35,015 nt of DNA from Rhodospirillaceae bacterium LM-1. Its GTDB lineage: Bacteria > Pseudomonadota > Alphaproteobacteria > Rhodospirillales > WMHbin7. Position numbers and translations under genes: made by a program. Location of the stretch: NCBI GenBank assembly GCA_902725215.1, contig CACUVI010000006.1, positions 1 to 35,015 on the forward strand, read 5' to 3'. Of this stretch, positions 1-7,802 are shown in pieces. The notes under the pieces are model-generated. The model did no database searches and was not told the origin of the DNA. It worked only from the letters and a program-made list of their open reading frames with translations. Within the stretch, counting starts at the first letter, position 1. Each line of letters starts with the position of its first letter.

Positions 1-191
1 AGCTTTCATCTGGTGGATGGGAGCCTTCTTTACCGCTTATTCTGGCTGCTTGGTGGGAAACAACTGACGAGCAAAAGCAGGAACGGCTCATCTCTCATAT
101 TCACTGGGCTGAAAAGCATGGTGTGCTCGGTGACGTTGAAGCCTTCATAAAGAAGTTGCAAGAATCTGATTGGCATCACAGGGGGGACTAA
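1..191 (+). CDS. 3' end of an unknown protein (partial)
   Basis: An open frame enters from the left edge (first full codon at base 3) and ends at a TAA at 189-191, giving about 62 C-terminal residues. The readable part is rich in Trp and charged residues (for example LILAAWWETTDEQ and VEAFIKKLQESDWHHRGD) and looks helical. I do not recognise the family. The next gene starts one base after the stop, so the two are probably co-transcribed. Base composition is AT-richer than the genes from 1670 onward, matching the two following genes and suggesting a shared origin. Confidence 0.6.
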   Translation, partial: LSSGGWEPSLPLILAAWWETTDEQKQERLISHIHWAEKHGVLGDVEAFIKKLQESDWHHRGD

Positions 192-192
192 C

Positions 193-1140
193 ATGGTCAC
201 GGCATCTCGCGTTCGCTACATCAAGCTGGGCCAAGGTGGTATATGGGAGAGCGAGTGCTTCGAAAAAGGCATTATTCGTTTGGGATTCAGAACTGAAACG
301 CATTTTGATATTTGCAAGAATGGCGATTGGGAAGCCCTTACTGAGAAATTCCATGCCTCAGGGAGAACAAAAGGCGTAGCTACAAATTTTAGCAATCAAG
401 TGAAGGCCTTCTTTGAAGATGATGGGATTCTTTGGATAACATTTTCTCACAATAAACTTAGGTGGGCGTTTGCAGATAAGGATGAACCAATCGCTTGCCA
501 TCACGATAAAGACGGCACCTTTCGCAAGGTAAAAATCCGTTGGAACGATAGCGACATAAATGACAAGCCATTACATATGGATGACATCTCTGGCCGAATT
601 ACGCGGCTAGCTGCTTTTCGAGGGGCCAGTTCAGAAATTAGAGATAAGGAGGATATAGAATACATTATCCGTCGGATTAACGGCATGCGATTTCAAGCGG
701 CTGGGGAGGCAAAAGAATTATGCCACGCTTTGTGCGGCAAAATTGTTTTGATGATGCGAAAGCTGACCCCAAAGGATTTTGAGCTGCTTGTTGATCTTGT
801 ATTCTCTGGCAGTGGCTGGCGCAGGCAAAGCGTTGTCGGAGAAACACAGAAAACTGTCGATATGGTGCTTCAGCTTCCAACCACGGGGGAACGCGCTTTT
901 GTTCAGGTGAAGAGCAGCGCCAACCAGACTAATTTCAATGAGGAATACCTGGAAGCATTTCAGAATATGAAGCAGTTTGGGCGCATGTTCTTCGTTTATC
1001 ACACAGTTGATGGCAAGGAAAATCCCCCAAGAGAAATTTCTTGTGCAGACCCCAGCGTAACGATAATTGGCCCTGAGAAGTTTGCACAAATGGTGCTTGA
1101 TGCAGGTCTAACAAGCTGGCTTATAAATCGGGTTTCGTGA
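193..1140 (+). CDS. Mrr-like PD-(D/E)XK restriction endonuclease
   Basis: This 315-residue protein has two parts. The C-terminal half carries a restriction-endonuclease-like core: a helix LTPKDFELLVDLVFSGSGW, then Asp223 in TVDMVL and the QVK signature ending at Lys240 (AFVQVKSSAN). This D...QxK arrangement is characteristic of the Mrr-type branch of the PD-(D/E)XK superfamily, and such enzymes often cut modified DNA. The N-terminal ~170 residues (starting with VRYIKLGQGGIWESECFE) are not a family I can name; a target-sensing domain is plausible but inferred. The ATG start follows the upstream stop by one base. A small unknown gene follows directly, and AT-rich composition sets both apart from the genes downstream. 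Confidence 0.7.
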   Translation: MVTASRVRYIKLGQGGIWESECFEKGIIRLGFRTETHFDICKNGDWEALTEKFHASGRTKGVATNFSNQVKAFFEDDGILWITFSHNKLRWAFADKDEPIACHHDKDGTFRKVKIRWNDSDINDKPLHMDDISGRITRLAAFRGASSEIRDKEDIEYIIRRINGMRFQAAGEAKELCHALCGKIVLMMRKLTPKDFELLVDLVFSGSGWRRQSVVGETQKTVDMVLQLPTTGERAFVQVKSSANQTNFNEEYLEAFQNMKQFGRMFFVYHTVDGKENPPREISCADPSVTIIGPEKFAQMVLDAGLTSWLINRVS

Positions 1141-1178
1141 ATAGTTCAATCCTGCAAGGACAGGGGAGCGTCGTACTT

Positions 1179-1577
1179 ATGCCAGTTTGGACCCTTAAAT
1201 CATGCTTCGAGCACTTTGGCGCGAAACAGAAGAATCAGCGATGGAGTTGGTCAGGCCGATCTGACGATGGCGCCATTGTAGTGGTAACGCTATGGAAGGA
1301 TATCTTGAAAGTTAGTAATGGCGTTGCCGAATACGATGCTTTTGGACATGATGCAGAAAAATGGATCGATAAGGTTGGAAATCGTGAGAGATTGGATAAT
1401 CTGAAGTGGGCACTTTCTCATTGCGACGGCATTTTCAGGGGGATTATTACAGTCGCAAGGGATACCGAGACCCGACCGCGTGAGATTCAGGAATGCTTTC
1501 CATACCAGGCCCGGATGAAGATTCATGCACTCAACGAGGCAACTGGAGAATTCAAGGCGTGTAGCATTAGTGTCTGA
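1179..1577 (+). CDS. Small protein of unknown function next to the Mrr-like nuclease
   Basis: The frame gives 132 residues from the ATG at 1179, which is preceded by AGGGGAG at 1162-1168. An in-frame GTG at 1137, overlapping the upstream stop codon, would add 14 residues but has no visible ribosome-binding site. The protein is mixed alpha/beta in appearance, with a Trp-rich N-terminus (MPVWTLKSCFEHFG, then RWSWSGRSDDG) and a Cys pair (SHCDG, QECFP). I do not recognise a family and see no signal peptide or membrane segment. Close spacing and similar AT-rich composition make it a likely partner of the preceding nuclease, for example as a regulator or specificity factor, but that is only context. 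Confidence 0.55.
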   Translation: MPVWTLKSCFEHFGAKQKNQRWSWSGRSDDGAIVVVTLWKDILKVSNGVAEYDAFGHDAEKWIDKVGNRERLDNLKWALSHCDGIFRGIITVARDTETRPREIQECFPYQARMKIHALNEATGEFKACSISV

Positions 1578-1669
1578 GATTCTGGCTTTCCCGAGGCGTA
1601 TGTTGCATGCCCGAATCTGACACATAGACCTGCCTAAATGACGATGTCCTATCAGCAAGGGGGTTCGTC

Positions 1670-2275
1670 ATGGTTCGCATACATCGTCTTCTGCCCACAC
1701 TCGCTCTTGGCCTGGCTCTGCCCGGCTGCGCCAGCATCGTCAGCGACAACAATTCCGGCACCTATATCGAGACCGATCCCGAAAAGGCCCGTTGCGAACT
1801 GCACGGCCAGGATTTCACGCGCGTGGTCGAAACGCCCAACAGCGTCATGCTGCCGTCGTCAGCGGCCCCTGTCACCATCGCCTGCAAGGCCAGTGGCTAC
1901 AAGAACACGACGGCGGTTCTGGACACCAAGCTGGATGGCTGGATTTTCGGCAATCTTCTGTTTGGCGGCATCATCGGTGTCGCCGTTGATGCCGCGCGCG
2001 GCGCCGGGCAGAAATTTCCGCCGCGTTTCTCCCTGGTGCTGGAGCCCGAGCGGTTCAAAAGCCTCACCGACCGCGATCTCTATTACGATGGAAGACGCAA
2101 GGCCGTTGAGGACAAGTGGACGCGCATCATGACCGACCTGCAAACCCAATGCGGCTCTGGCGTGCCTGCGGGCCGACCAGATTGCGCCCAGGGTCTCGAC
2201 CAGGCCAAATCCGAACGAGACAAGGAATTTGCCCAGATCGAGGACAAACGGTCGAAAGCGAAGGTAGGGGGATGA
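1670..2275 (+). CDS. Small outer-membrane-type lipoprotein, PEGA-like
   Basis: The 201-residue product begins with a lipoprotein signal peptide: basic MVRIHR, a hydrophobic stretch, then the lipobox LPGC with the lipidated Cys at residue 20. The mature part (ETDPEKARCELHG, then VTIACKASGYKN) resembles the short beta-rich PEGA-type modules of envelope lipoproteins. A Gly/Ala-rich hydrophobic segment follows (FGNLLFGGIIGVAVDAARGA). The C-terminus is charged and probably helical, ending in KSKAKVGG-like Lys-rich sequence. AAGGGGG at 1657-1663 is a good Shine-Dalgarno for the ATG at 1670. GC content rises here compared with the genes to the left, so the gene may be the resident flank of the acquired 1-1577 segment. 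Its precise role is unknown. Confidence 0.7.
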   Translation: MVRIHRLLPTLALGLALPGCASIVSDNNSGTYIETDPEKARCELHGQDFTRVVETPNSVMLPSSAAPVTIACKASGYKNTTAVLDTKLDGWIFGNLLFGGIIGVAVDAARGAGQKFPPRFSLVLEPERFKSLTDRDLYYDGRRKAVEDKWTRIMTDLQTQCGSGVPAGRPDCAQGLDQAKSERDKEFAQIEDKRSKAKVGG

Positions 2276-2319
2276 GCAATCCCCCTATCAGCCATGTCCG
2301 TGGAAAGTTATGATGCCCC

Positions 2320-3828
2320 ATGCCTCGTGATGCGCCATACCTCACCAAGTCTCGCTATGTACAGGGATTGACATGCCCGAAATGGCTGTGGCTGGGCTGG
2401 CATGAGCCTGCGCCCTATGCCGAGCCCGAGCCGGGCTCTGCGGCCTATGTCGGTATCGAGGTGGGCAAGAAGGCGCATCTGCTCTTTCCTAGCGGCGTGC
2501 TGATCGATTTCGCGCCATGGCAGCATGCCGAGGCCGTCAAACGCACAAGCGATCTGATGGTCGATCCAGCGGTTCTGGCAATCTTCGAGGCGGCACTTGA
2601 ATATCAGGGCATTCGTATTCGCGTTGATGTCCTGGAGCGTTTGCCGGGCGGCGGCTGGGGTATCCGCGAAGTCAAATCAAGCGGCAGTGTGAAGGACGAC
2701 TACATTCACGACCTAGCCGTTCAAGTCTATGTCCTCTCCGGCTGCGGGCTTGACCTGCGCTCGATCGAGCTTGTGCATATCGACACGTCTTATGTACGTG
2801 GTGCTGGCGAGATCGACTGGGCAGCCTATTTCGCCCGCGAGGATCTGTCTGAAACCGTGAACGCCCTTCTGCCCGACATTCCCGGGCAAGCGGCCGAGCT
2901 GTTCGATATCCTGGCGCGCTCAACGCATCCGGATATTGCGCCCGGCAAGCACTGCCCGGATTATTGCCCCTTCTGGGATCGTTGCACTAAGGATAAGCCC
3001 GAGGATTGGGTTCTTCATCTGCCCCGCATAACGGGGCAGCAGCTTGAAAAACTGTCCGCTCAGGGCATCGAGAGCATTCGCGCCATTCCCGACAGTTTTG
3101 AATTGAACGAAACGCAGGCCAGGGTGAGAACTGTTCTGAAGAACGGCAAGCCCTGGGTCTCGCCGGACCTTAGGAAGGCGCTTCGATTATTCGGCCCGCC
3201 AGCCGTCTATCTCGACTTTGAAACCGTGGGACCGGCGATTCCGCTGTACGAGGGAACGCGACCTTTCCAGGCCTTGCCGTTTCAATGGTCGCTGCATCGG
3301 CTGGACGCCAAAGGCAATCTGACGCATGAGGAGTTCCTGGCGAAGGGGGATGTTGATCCCAGGCGGGCCTTCACCGAAGCCTTGATCGCGGCGCTCGATG
3401 GCTCAGACGAGCCGATTGTCGTCTACTCATCGTTCGAGCATCGCATCATCCGCGAAATGGCGTCGCTCTTTCCGGAACATGCCAAGGCGCTAGATCGGAT
3501 TGCCAAGCGGCTGGTCGACCTGCTGCCAGTCGTGCGCGCACATGTCTATTTTCCGGAATTCAGCGGCTCGTTTTCGATCAAGAAGGTTGGGCCAGCTCTC
3601 GCACCAAATATCGATTATGAAAGTCTTGATGGCATCGCCGACGGCCAGGCCGCCCAAACCGCTTTCGAGCGACTTGCTTCTGGGAACCTTGCGCCCGATG
3701 AAGACGCAACCAGTATCCGCGAATCCCTGCTCCGATACTGCGAACTCGACACCTTGGCGATGATCGAGGTTCATAAGTCACTCAAGGAGTTAGCGGCAGA
3801 CCAGCCAAGCAAAATACACACGAAATAG
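2320..3828 (+). CDS. DUF2779 protein: Cas4-like Fe-S nuclease fused to DEDD exonuclease
   Basis: The 502-residue protein has the architecture of DUF2779 proteins. The N-terminal half is Cas4/RecB-like: Cys19 (LTCPKW), the PD-(D/E)XK residues Asp103 (IRVDVLE) and Glu117-Val-Lys119 (REVKSSG), then the cysteine cluster Cys212, Cys216 and Cys222 (CPDYCPFWDRC), which with Cys19 would ligate a 4Fe-4S cluster. The C-terminal half is RNase H-like DEDD: Asp299 and Glu301 in VYLDFETVG, and Asp477 in YCELDTLAMIEV. Both nuclease centres look intact. It heads the collinear restriction-modification run, about 90 bases before the Res start. A DNA-processing role in defence or repair is inferred; no substrate can be read from the sequence. 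Confidence 0.85.
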   Translation: MPRDAPYLTKSRYVQGLTCPKWLWLGWHEPAPYAEPEPGSAAYVGIEVGKKAHLLFPSGVLIDFAPWQHAEAVKRTSDLMVDPAVLAIFEAALEYQGIRIRVDVLERLPGGGWGIREVKSSGSVKDDYIHDLAVQVYVLSGCGLDLRSIELVHIDTSYVRGAGEIDWAAYFAREDLSETVNALLPDIPGQAAELFDILARSTHPDIAPGKHCPDYCPFWDRCTKDKPEDWVLHLPRITGQQLEKLSAQGIESIRAIPDSFELNETQARVRTVLKNGKPWVSPDLRKALRLFGPPAVYLDFETVGPAIPLYEGTRPFQALPFQWSLHRLDAKGNLTHEEFLAKGDVDPRRAFTEALIAALDGSDEPIVVYSSFEHRIIREMASLFPEHAKALDRIAKRLVDLLPVVRAHVYFPEFSGSFSIKKVGPALAPNIDYESLDGIADGQAAQTAFERLASGNLAPDEDATSIRESLLRYCELDTLAMIEVHKSLKELAADQPSKIHTK

Positions 3829-3919
3829 GCGGCATTGACTGTCATCTTGCGCTTGAAGCCTGTGGGCCAGAATGCCATCATACGCATGGCCGCTTGGGGG
3901 CGGCCAGTCAGGGGACCGC

Positions 3920-6900
3920 ATGACCGAGAGTTTCTTTGAACATCCGATTCTGAATTCGCCATACGCGTATCCGGCCCGGCACTGGGAACTGGATGCCAGC
4001 GGCCAGCCGACGAACGTCATCGTCGATCATCGGCGCCGTTCGGACCTTATTACCCCCATCCCCAAGGCCAAGAAGCAGCGAGCCTCCAAGGACCAGGGGG
4101 AAATGGTGCTGGATGCAGGCGATGGCCTGTCCACGGCCGATCAGGAATACAACCCGACCCCCATCATCAACGAAATCCGCAAGCATGTGGATGATTGGCG
4201 CAAGCTGCCCAACCCCGATCAGTGGCAGGTCACGCCGGAAACCGCCCGCCTGCTGCAACATTGGCGGCACCACAACTTCCAGGGCGTTCGCCCCTTTTTC
4301 TGTCAGGTCGAAGCGGTCGAGACGATCATTTGGTTGACTGAGGTTGCGCCCAAATTGGGTGCCCGAGTCGCGAAATATTGGGCGCATGTCAAAGGCGCCA
4401 ACGAACAAGCCAACCCCGAACTATTGCGACAGGCGCTGAAGCTGGCCACGGGGGCTGGCAAGACCACTGTCATGTCGATGCTGATCGCCTGGCAGACCGT
4501 GAATGCCGTCCGTCATCCCAGCAGCAAGACCTTTTCGCGCGGTTTTATGATCGTAGCACCCGGCATTACCATCCGTGATCGGCTGCGCGTTCTGCTGCCC
4601 AACGACCCCGAAAGCTATTACCGCCACCGCGAGATCGTTCCTGGCGACATGCTGGGCGATGTCGAGCGAGCCAAGATCGTCATCACGAACTACCACGCCT
4701 TCAAGCTGCGCGAGCGGCTGAACGTCGCCAAGGGCACCCGTGAAGCCTTGGAAGGTTGGCGCAAGGAAAAGCTGGAAACGCTGGAAACAGAAGGCCAGAT
4801 GATCCAGCGCGTCATGCCCGAACTGATGGGTATGAAGAATATCGTGGTGCTGAACGACGAGGCGCACCACTGCTACCGTGAAAAACCGTTGACCGAAGCG
4901 CAGGAGGCCTTGAAGGGCGAGGAAAAGGAAGAGGCCGAGAAGAACAACGAAGCCGCCCGCCTGTGGATTTCCGGCCTTGAAATGGTCAAGCGCAAGTTGG
5001 GTCTGCGCGCAGTCTTCGATCTGTCGGCCACTCCCTTCTTCCTTAACGGCTCGGGCTATGCCGAGGGAACCCTGTTCCCCTGGACGGTCTGCGATTTTTC
5101 GCTGATGGATGCCATCGAATGCGGCATCGTGAAGCTGCCCCGCGTGCCGATAGCCGACAATATCCCCGGCGGCGAAATGCCGAAGTTCCGCGATCTTTGG
5201 AACTATATCGGCAAGAAGATGCCCAAGAAGGGGCGCGGCAGCGGCAAGCCCGCCGACCCCTTGGCGCTGCCTGCCGAATTGCAAACGGCGCTGGAAGCCC
5301 TTTACGGCCACTACGAGAAAACGAATCAAGCCTGGCAAGAGGCTGGCATCAAAGTGCCGCCCGTCTTTATCGTGGTCTGCAACAATACCTCAACCTCGAA
5401 GCTGATCCACGATTTCCTCTCGGGATTCGAGCGCTTGAACGACGACGGCTCAACCACGCTCGTCAATGGCCGCTTCGAACTGTTTCGCAATTATGATGGC
5501 TATGGCAACCGCTTGGCCCGCCCCAGCACGCTGCTGATTGACAGCGAACAGTTGGAATCCGGCGAGGCGCTGGATAAGAATTTTCACGAAATGGCAGCCG
5601 ACGAGATCGCTCAGTTCCGACGCGAAATCGTCGAGCGCACTGGCGATATCCGAAAGGCCGAAAACATCAGCGACCAGGACCTGTTGCGCGAGGTCATGAA
5701 CACGGTCGGCAAGAAGGGCAAGCTGGGCGAGCAGGTGCGCTGTGTGGTCTCGGTCAGCATGTTGACCGAAGGCTGGGATGCCAACACCGTCACCCATATC
5801 CTGGGTGTTCGCGCCTTCGGCACCCAGCTTTTGTGCGAGCAGGTGGTGGGCCGTGCGCTTCGCCGCCAATCTTACGATTTGAATGAGGAAGGTCTGTTCA
5901 ACGTCGAATATGCCGATGTGCTGGGCGTGCCGTTCGATTTCAACGCCAAGCCGGTCGTCGCCCCCGTCGGCAAGCCCAAGGAAACCATCCGCGTTCATGC
6001 CGTTCGGCCCGAGCGCGATGCGCTGGAAATCATCTTCCCAAGGGTCGAAGGCTACCGTGTTGAATTACCGGAAGAGCGATTAACCGCCCAGTTCACGCCA
6101 GATTCAGTTCTGGAACTCACCCCTGACCTTGTGGGGCCAACCAGCACCACCACGCAAGGCATCGTCGGCGAAGGTGTTGACCTGACGATCGAGCATCTCA
6201 ACGACATGCGCTCGTCCACCATCCTGTTCCACCTGGCCAAACATCTTCTGTACACCAAGTTTCGCGACCCCGGCGAGGAACCCAAGCTGCATCTGTTCGG
6301 GCAGGTCAAGCGCATCGCCAAACAGTGGTTGGACGGCGGCTATCTGCGCTGTACCGGCGGCACCATGCCGGGCATGTTGGTCTACAAGGATATTGCCGAC
6401 ATGGCTGCCGAGCGCATCAAGGCGGCCATTACCCTGGCCCTGGTGGGCGAGAAACCGGTCAAGGCGATCCTCGATCCCTATAACCCCAAGGGATCGAGCG
6501 CACATGTCAATTTCACGACCTCGAAGGAATTGCGTTGGCAGACCGACATGCGCAAATGCCAAGTCAACTGGGTGATCTGTGACAGCGACTGGGAAGCCGA
6601 ATTCTGTCGCGTGGCCGAAGGGCACTCCCGCGTTCTGGCCTATGTGAAGAACCAGAACCTGGGGCTTGAAGTACCGTACCTCAAGGGCTCGACCCCCCAC
6701 AAATATCTGCCCGACTTTATCCTGCGCATAGATGATGGGCAGCCCGATCCCTTGAACCTGATCGTCGAGATCAAGGGCTATCGGCGAGAGGACGCCAAGG
6801 AAAAAGCCAACACCATGCAGGCCTATTGGGTGCCGGGCGTCAACAATCTGGGCAAGTTCGGCCGCTGGGCCTTCGCCGAGTTCACGGCGGTCTACGAGAT

Positions 6901-6958
6901 CGAGCAGAAGTTCGACGCGTTGGTGGCGGGTTTTGTATCAGGAGAAAGCAAGCCATGA
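3920..6958 (+). CDS. Type III-like restriction subunit (ResIII helicase plus endonuclease)
   Basis: The 1012-residue protein is an SF2 helicase of the ResIII/type III Res kind. Walker A is ATGAGKT with Lys181, motif II is DEAH at 313-316 (VVLNDEAHHCY), motif III is DLSATPFF, and motif VI is EQVVGRALRR. A C-terminal PD-(D/E)XK endonuclease carries Asp932 (YLPDFILR) and Glu950-Ile-Lys952 (VEIKGYRR). The DNA is opened or translocated by the helicase and cut by the C-terminal domain, presumably steered by the Mod protein encoded downstream. I chose the ATG at 3920 because AGGGGACC lies just upstream; the frame is open to an ATG at 3872. The stop overlaps the next start (ATGA at 6955-6958), implying translational coupling to dinD. 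All key motifs are intact. Confidence 0.9.
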   Translation: MTESFFEHPILNSPYAYPARHWELDASGQPTNVIVDHRRRSDLITPIPKAKKQRASKDQGEMVLDAGDGLSTADQEYNPTPIINEIRKHVDDWRKLPNPDQWQVTPETARLLQHWRHHNFQGVRPFFCQVEAVETIIWLTEVAPKLGARVAKYWAHVKGANEQANPELLRQALKLATGAGKTTVMSMLIAWQTVNAVRHPSSKTFSRGFMIVAPGITIRDRLRVLLPNDPESYYRHREIVPGDMLGDVERAKIVITNYHAFKLRERLNVAKGTREALEGWRKEKLETLETEGQMIQRVMPELMGMKNIVVLNDEAHHCYREKPLTEAQEALKGEEKEEAEKNNEAARLWISGLEMVKRKLGLRAVFDLSATPFFLNGSGYAEGTLFPWTVCDFSLMDAIECGIVKLPRVPIADNIPGGEMPKFRDLWNYIGKKMPKKGRGSGKPADPLALPAELQTALEALYGHYEKTNQAWQEAGIKVPPVFIVVCNNTSTSKLIHDFLSGFERLNDDGSTTLVNGRFELFRNYDGYGNRLARPSTLLIDSEQLESGEALDKNFHEMAADEIAQFRREIVERTGDIRKAENISDQDLLREVMNTVGKKGKLGEQVRCVVSVSMLTEGWDANTVTHILGVRAFGTQLLCEQVVGRALRRQSYDLNEEGLFNVEYADVLGVPFDFNAKPVVAPVGKPKETIRVHAVRPERDALEIIFPRVEGYRVELPEERLTAQFTPDSVLELTPDLVGPTSTTTQGIVGEGVDLTIEHLNDMRSSTILFHLAKHLLYTKFRDPGEEPKLHLFGQVKRIAKQWLDGGYLRCTGGTMPGMLVYKDIADMAAERIKAAITLALVGEKPVKAILDPYNPKGSSAHVNFTTSKELRWQTDMRKCQVNWVICDSDWEAEFCRVAEGHSRVLAYVKNQNLGLEVPYLKGSTPHKYLPDFILRIDDGQPDPLNLIVEIKGYRREDAKEKANTMQAYWVPGVNNLGKFGRWAFAEFTAVYEIEQKFDALVAGFVSGESKP

Positions 6959-7797
6959 AGGCAGAGATCGTTCATCAACTGACGGAAAGTTTCGAGGGTC
7001 ACGCTCAGCAGACCGAATCGGGGGTGGAATACTGGTTAGCCCGCGATCTACAGTTCCTTCTTGGCTATACAAAATGGGATAATTTTCAAGGCGTTATATC
7101 GAAAGCTAAAACTGCTTGCGAGGTTTCAGGTCATGACGTCCAGGACCATTTTGCCGATGTCGGGAAAATGGTCGAACTCGGTTCGGGCGCTAGGCGCGAG
7201 ATCGACGACATCATGCTGACGCGCTTTGCCTGTTATCTGATTGCTCAGAATGGCGATCCGGCAAAATCCGAAATCGCCTTTGCTCAGACTTATTTTGCTA
7301 TTCAGACGCGCAAGGCAGAGATGATCGAGCAGCGTCTGCTGGAAGTGGAGCGGATCGCCGCCCGTCGCAAGCTAAGCGAAACGGAAAAGGAACTTTCCAG
7401 CGTAATTTATGAACAGACTGGCGGCAACCACGACTTTGCGCTGATTCGCAGCAATGGTGATCGGGCACTTTTTGGGAAATCGACGCAGGCCATGAAGGCG
7501 CAATGGAAAGTGCCTCCTACGCGTCCTTTGGCCGATTTCGCGCCGACGATCATTCTGAAGGCCAAGGACTTCGCCACGGAAATCACGATCTTCAACGCCC
7601 AGGCCCATGCGATGAAAAGCGAGAGCTCCATCTCGGCTGAACATGTAACCAATAATCAGGCCGTGCGAAAGACCTTGCTTGATCGCGGCATCCGTCCGGA
7701 GAGCCTTCAGCCTGCGGAAGACATCAAGAAGGTCGAGCGGCGCGTTATATCGGAAGAACGAAAATCTCTTGCCAAGCCCGAAGGGCTGGAGGACTGA
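6955..7797 (+). CDS. dinD: DNA damage-inducible protein D (DinD)
   Basis: The product is 280 residues, close to the usual size of DinD. Recognisable DinD features are GVEYWLARDLQFLLGYTKWDNF near the N-terminus (a BRO/antirepressor-like stretch), the DDIMLTRFACYLIAQNGD segment, and a helical C-terminus with NNQAVRKTLLDRGIRPESL. In Escherichia coli DinD is SOS-induced and inhibits RecA-mediated strand exchange. The ATG overlaps the res stop by four bases (ATGA), with AGGAG upstream at 6940-6944, so it is translated with res. The mod gene starts six bases after its stop. Lying between the restriction and methylation genes, it may limit recombination on cut DNA or regulate the locus; this is inference. 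Confidence 0.88.
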   Translation: MKAEIVHQLTESFEGHAQQTESGVEYWLARDLQFLLGYTKWDNFQGVISKAKTACEVSGHDVQDHFADVGKMVELGSGARREIDDIMLTRFACYLIAQNGDPAKSEIAFAQTYFAIQTRKAEMIEQRLLEVERIAARRKLSETEKELSSVIYEQTGGNHDFALIRSNGDRALFGKSTQAMKAQWKVPPTRPLADFAPTIILKAKDFATEITIFNAQAHAMKSESSISAEHVTNNQAVRKTLLDRGIRPESLQPAEDIKKVERRVISEERKSLAKPEGLED

Positions 7798-7802
7798 TTC
7801 CA

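Noticed and set aside
4421-5338. Long open frame of 305 codons on the - strand
   Set aside because: It is antisense to the ResIII helicase core, whose motifs are intact; the translation is low-complexity and typical of reverse frames of GC-rich genes.
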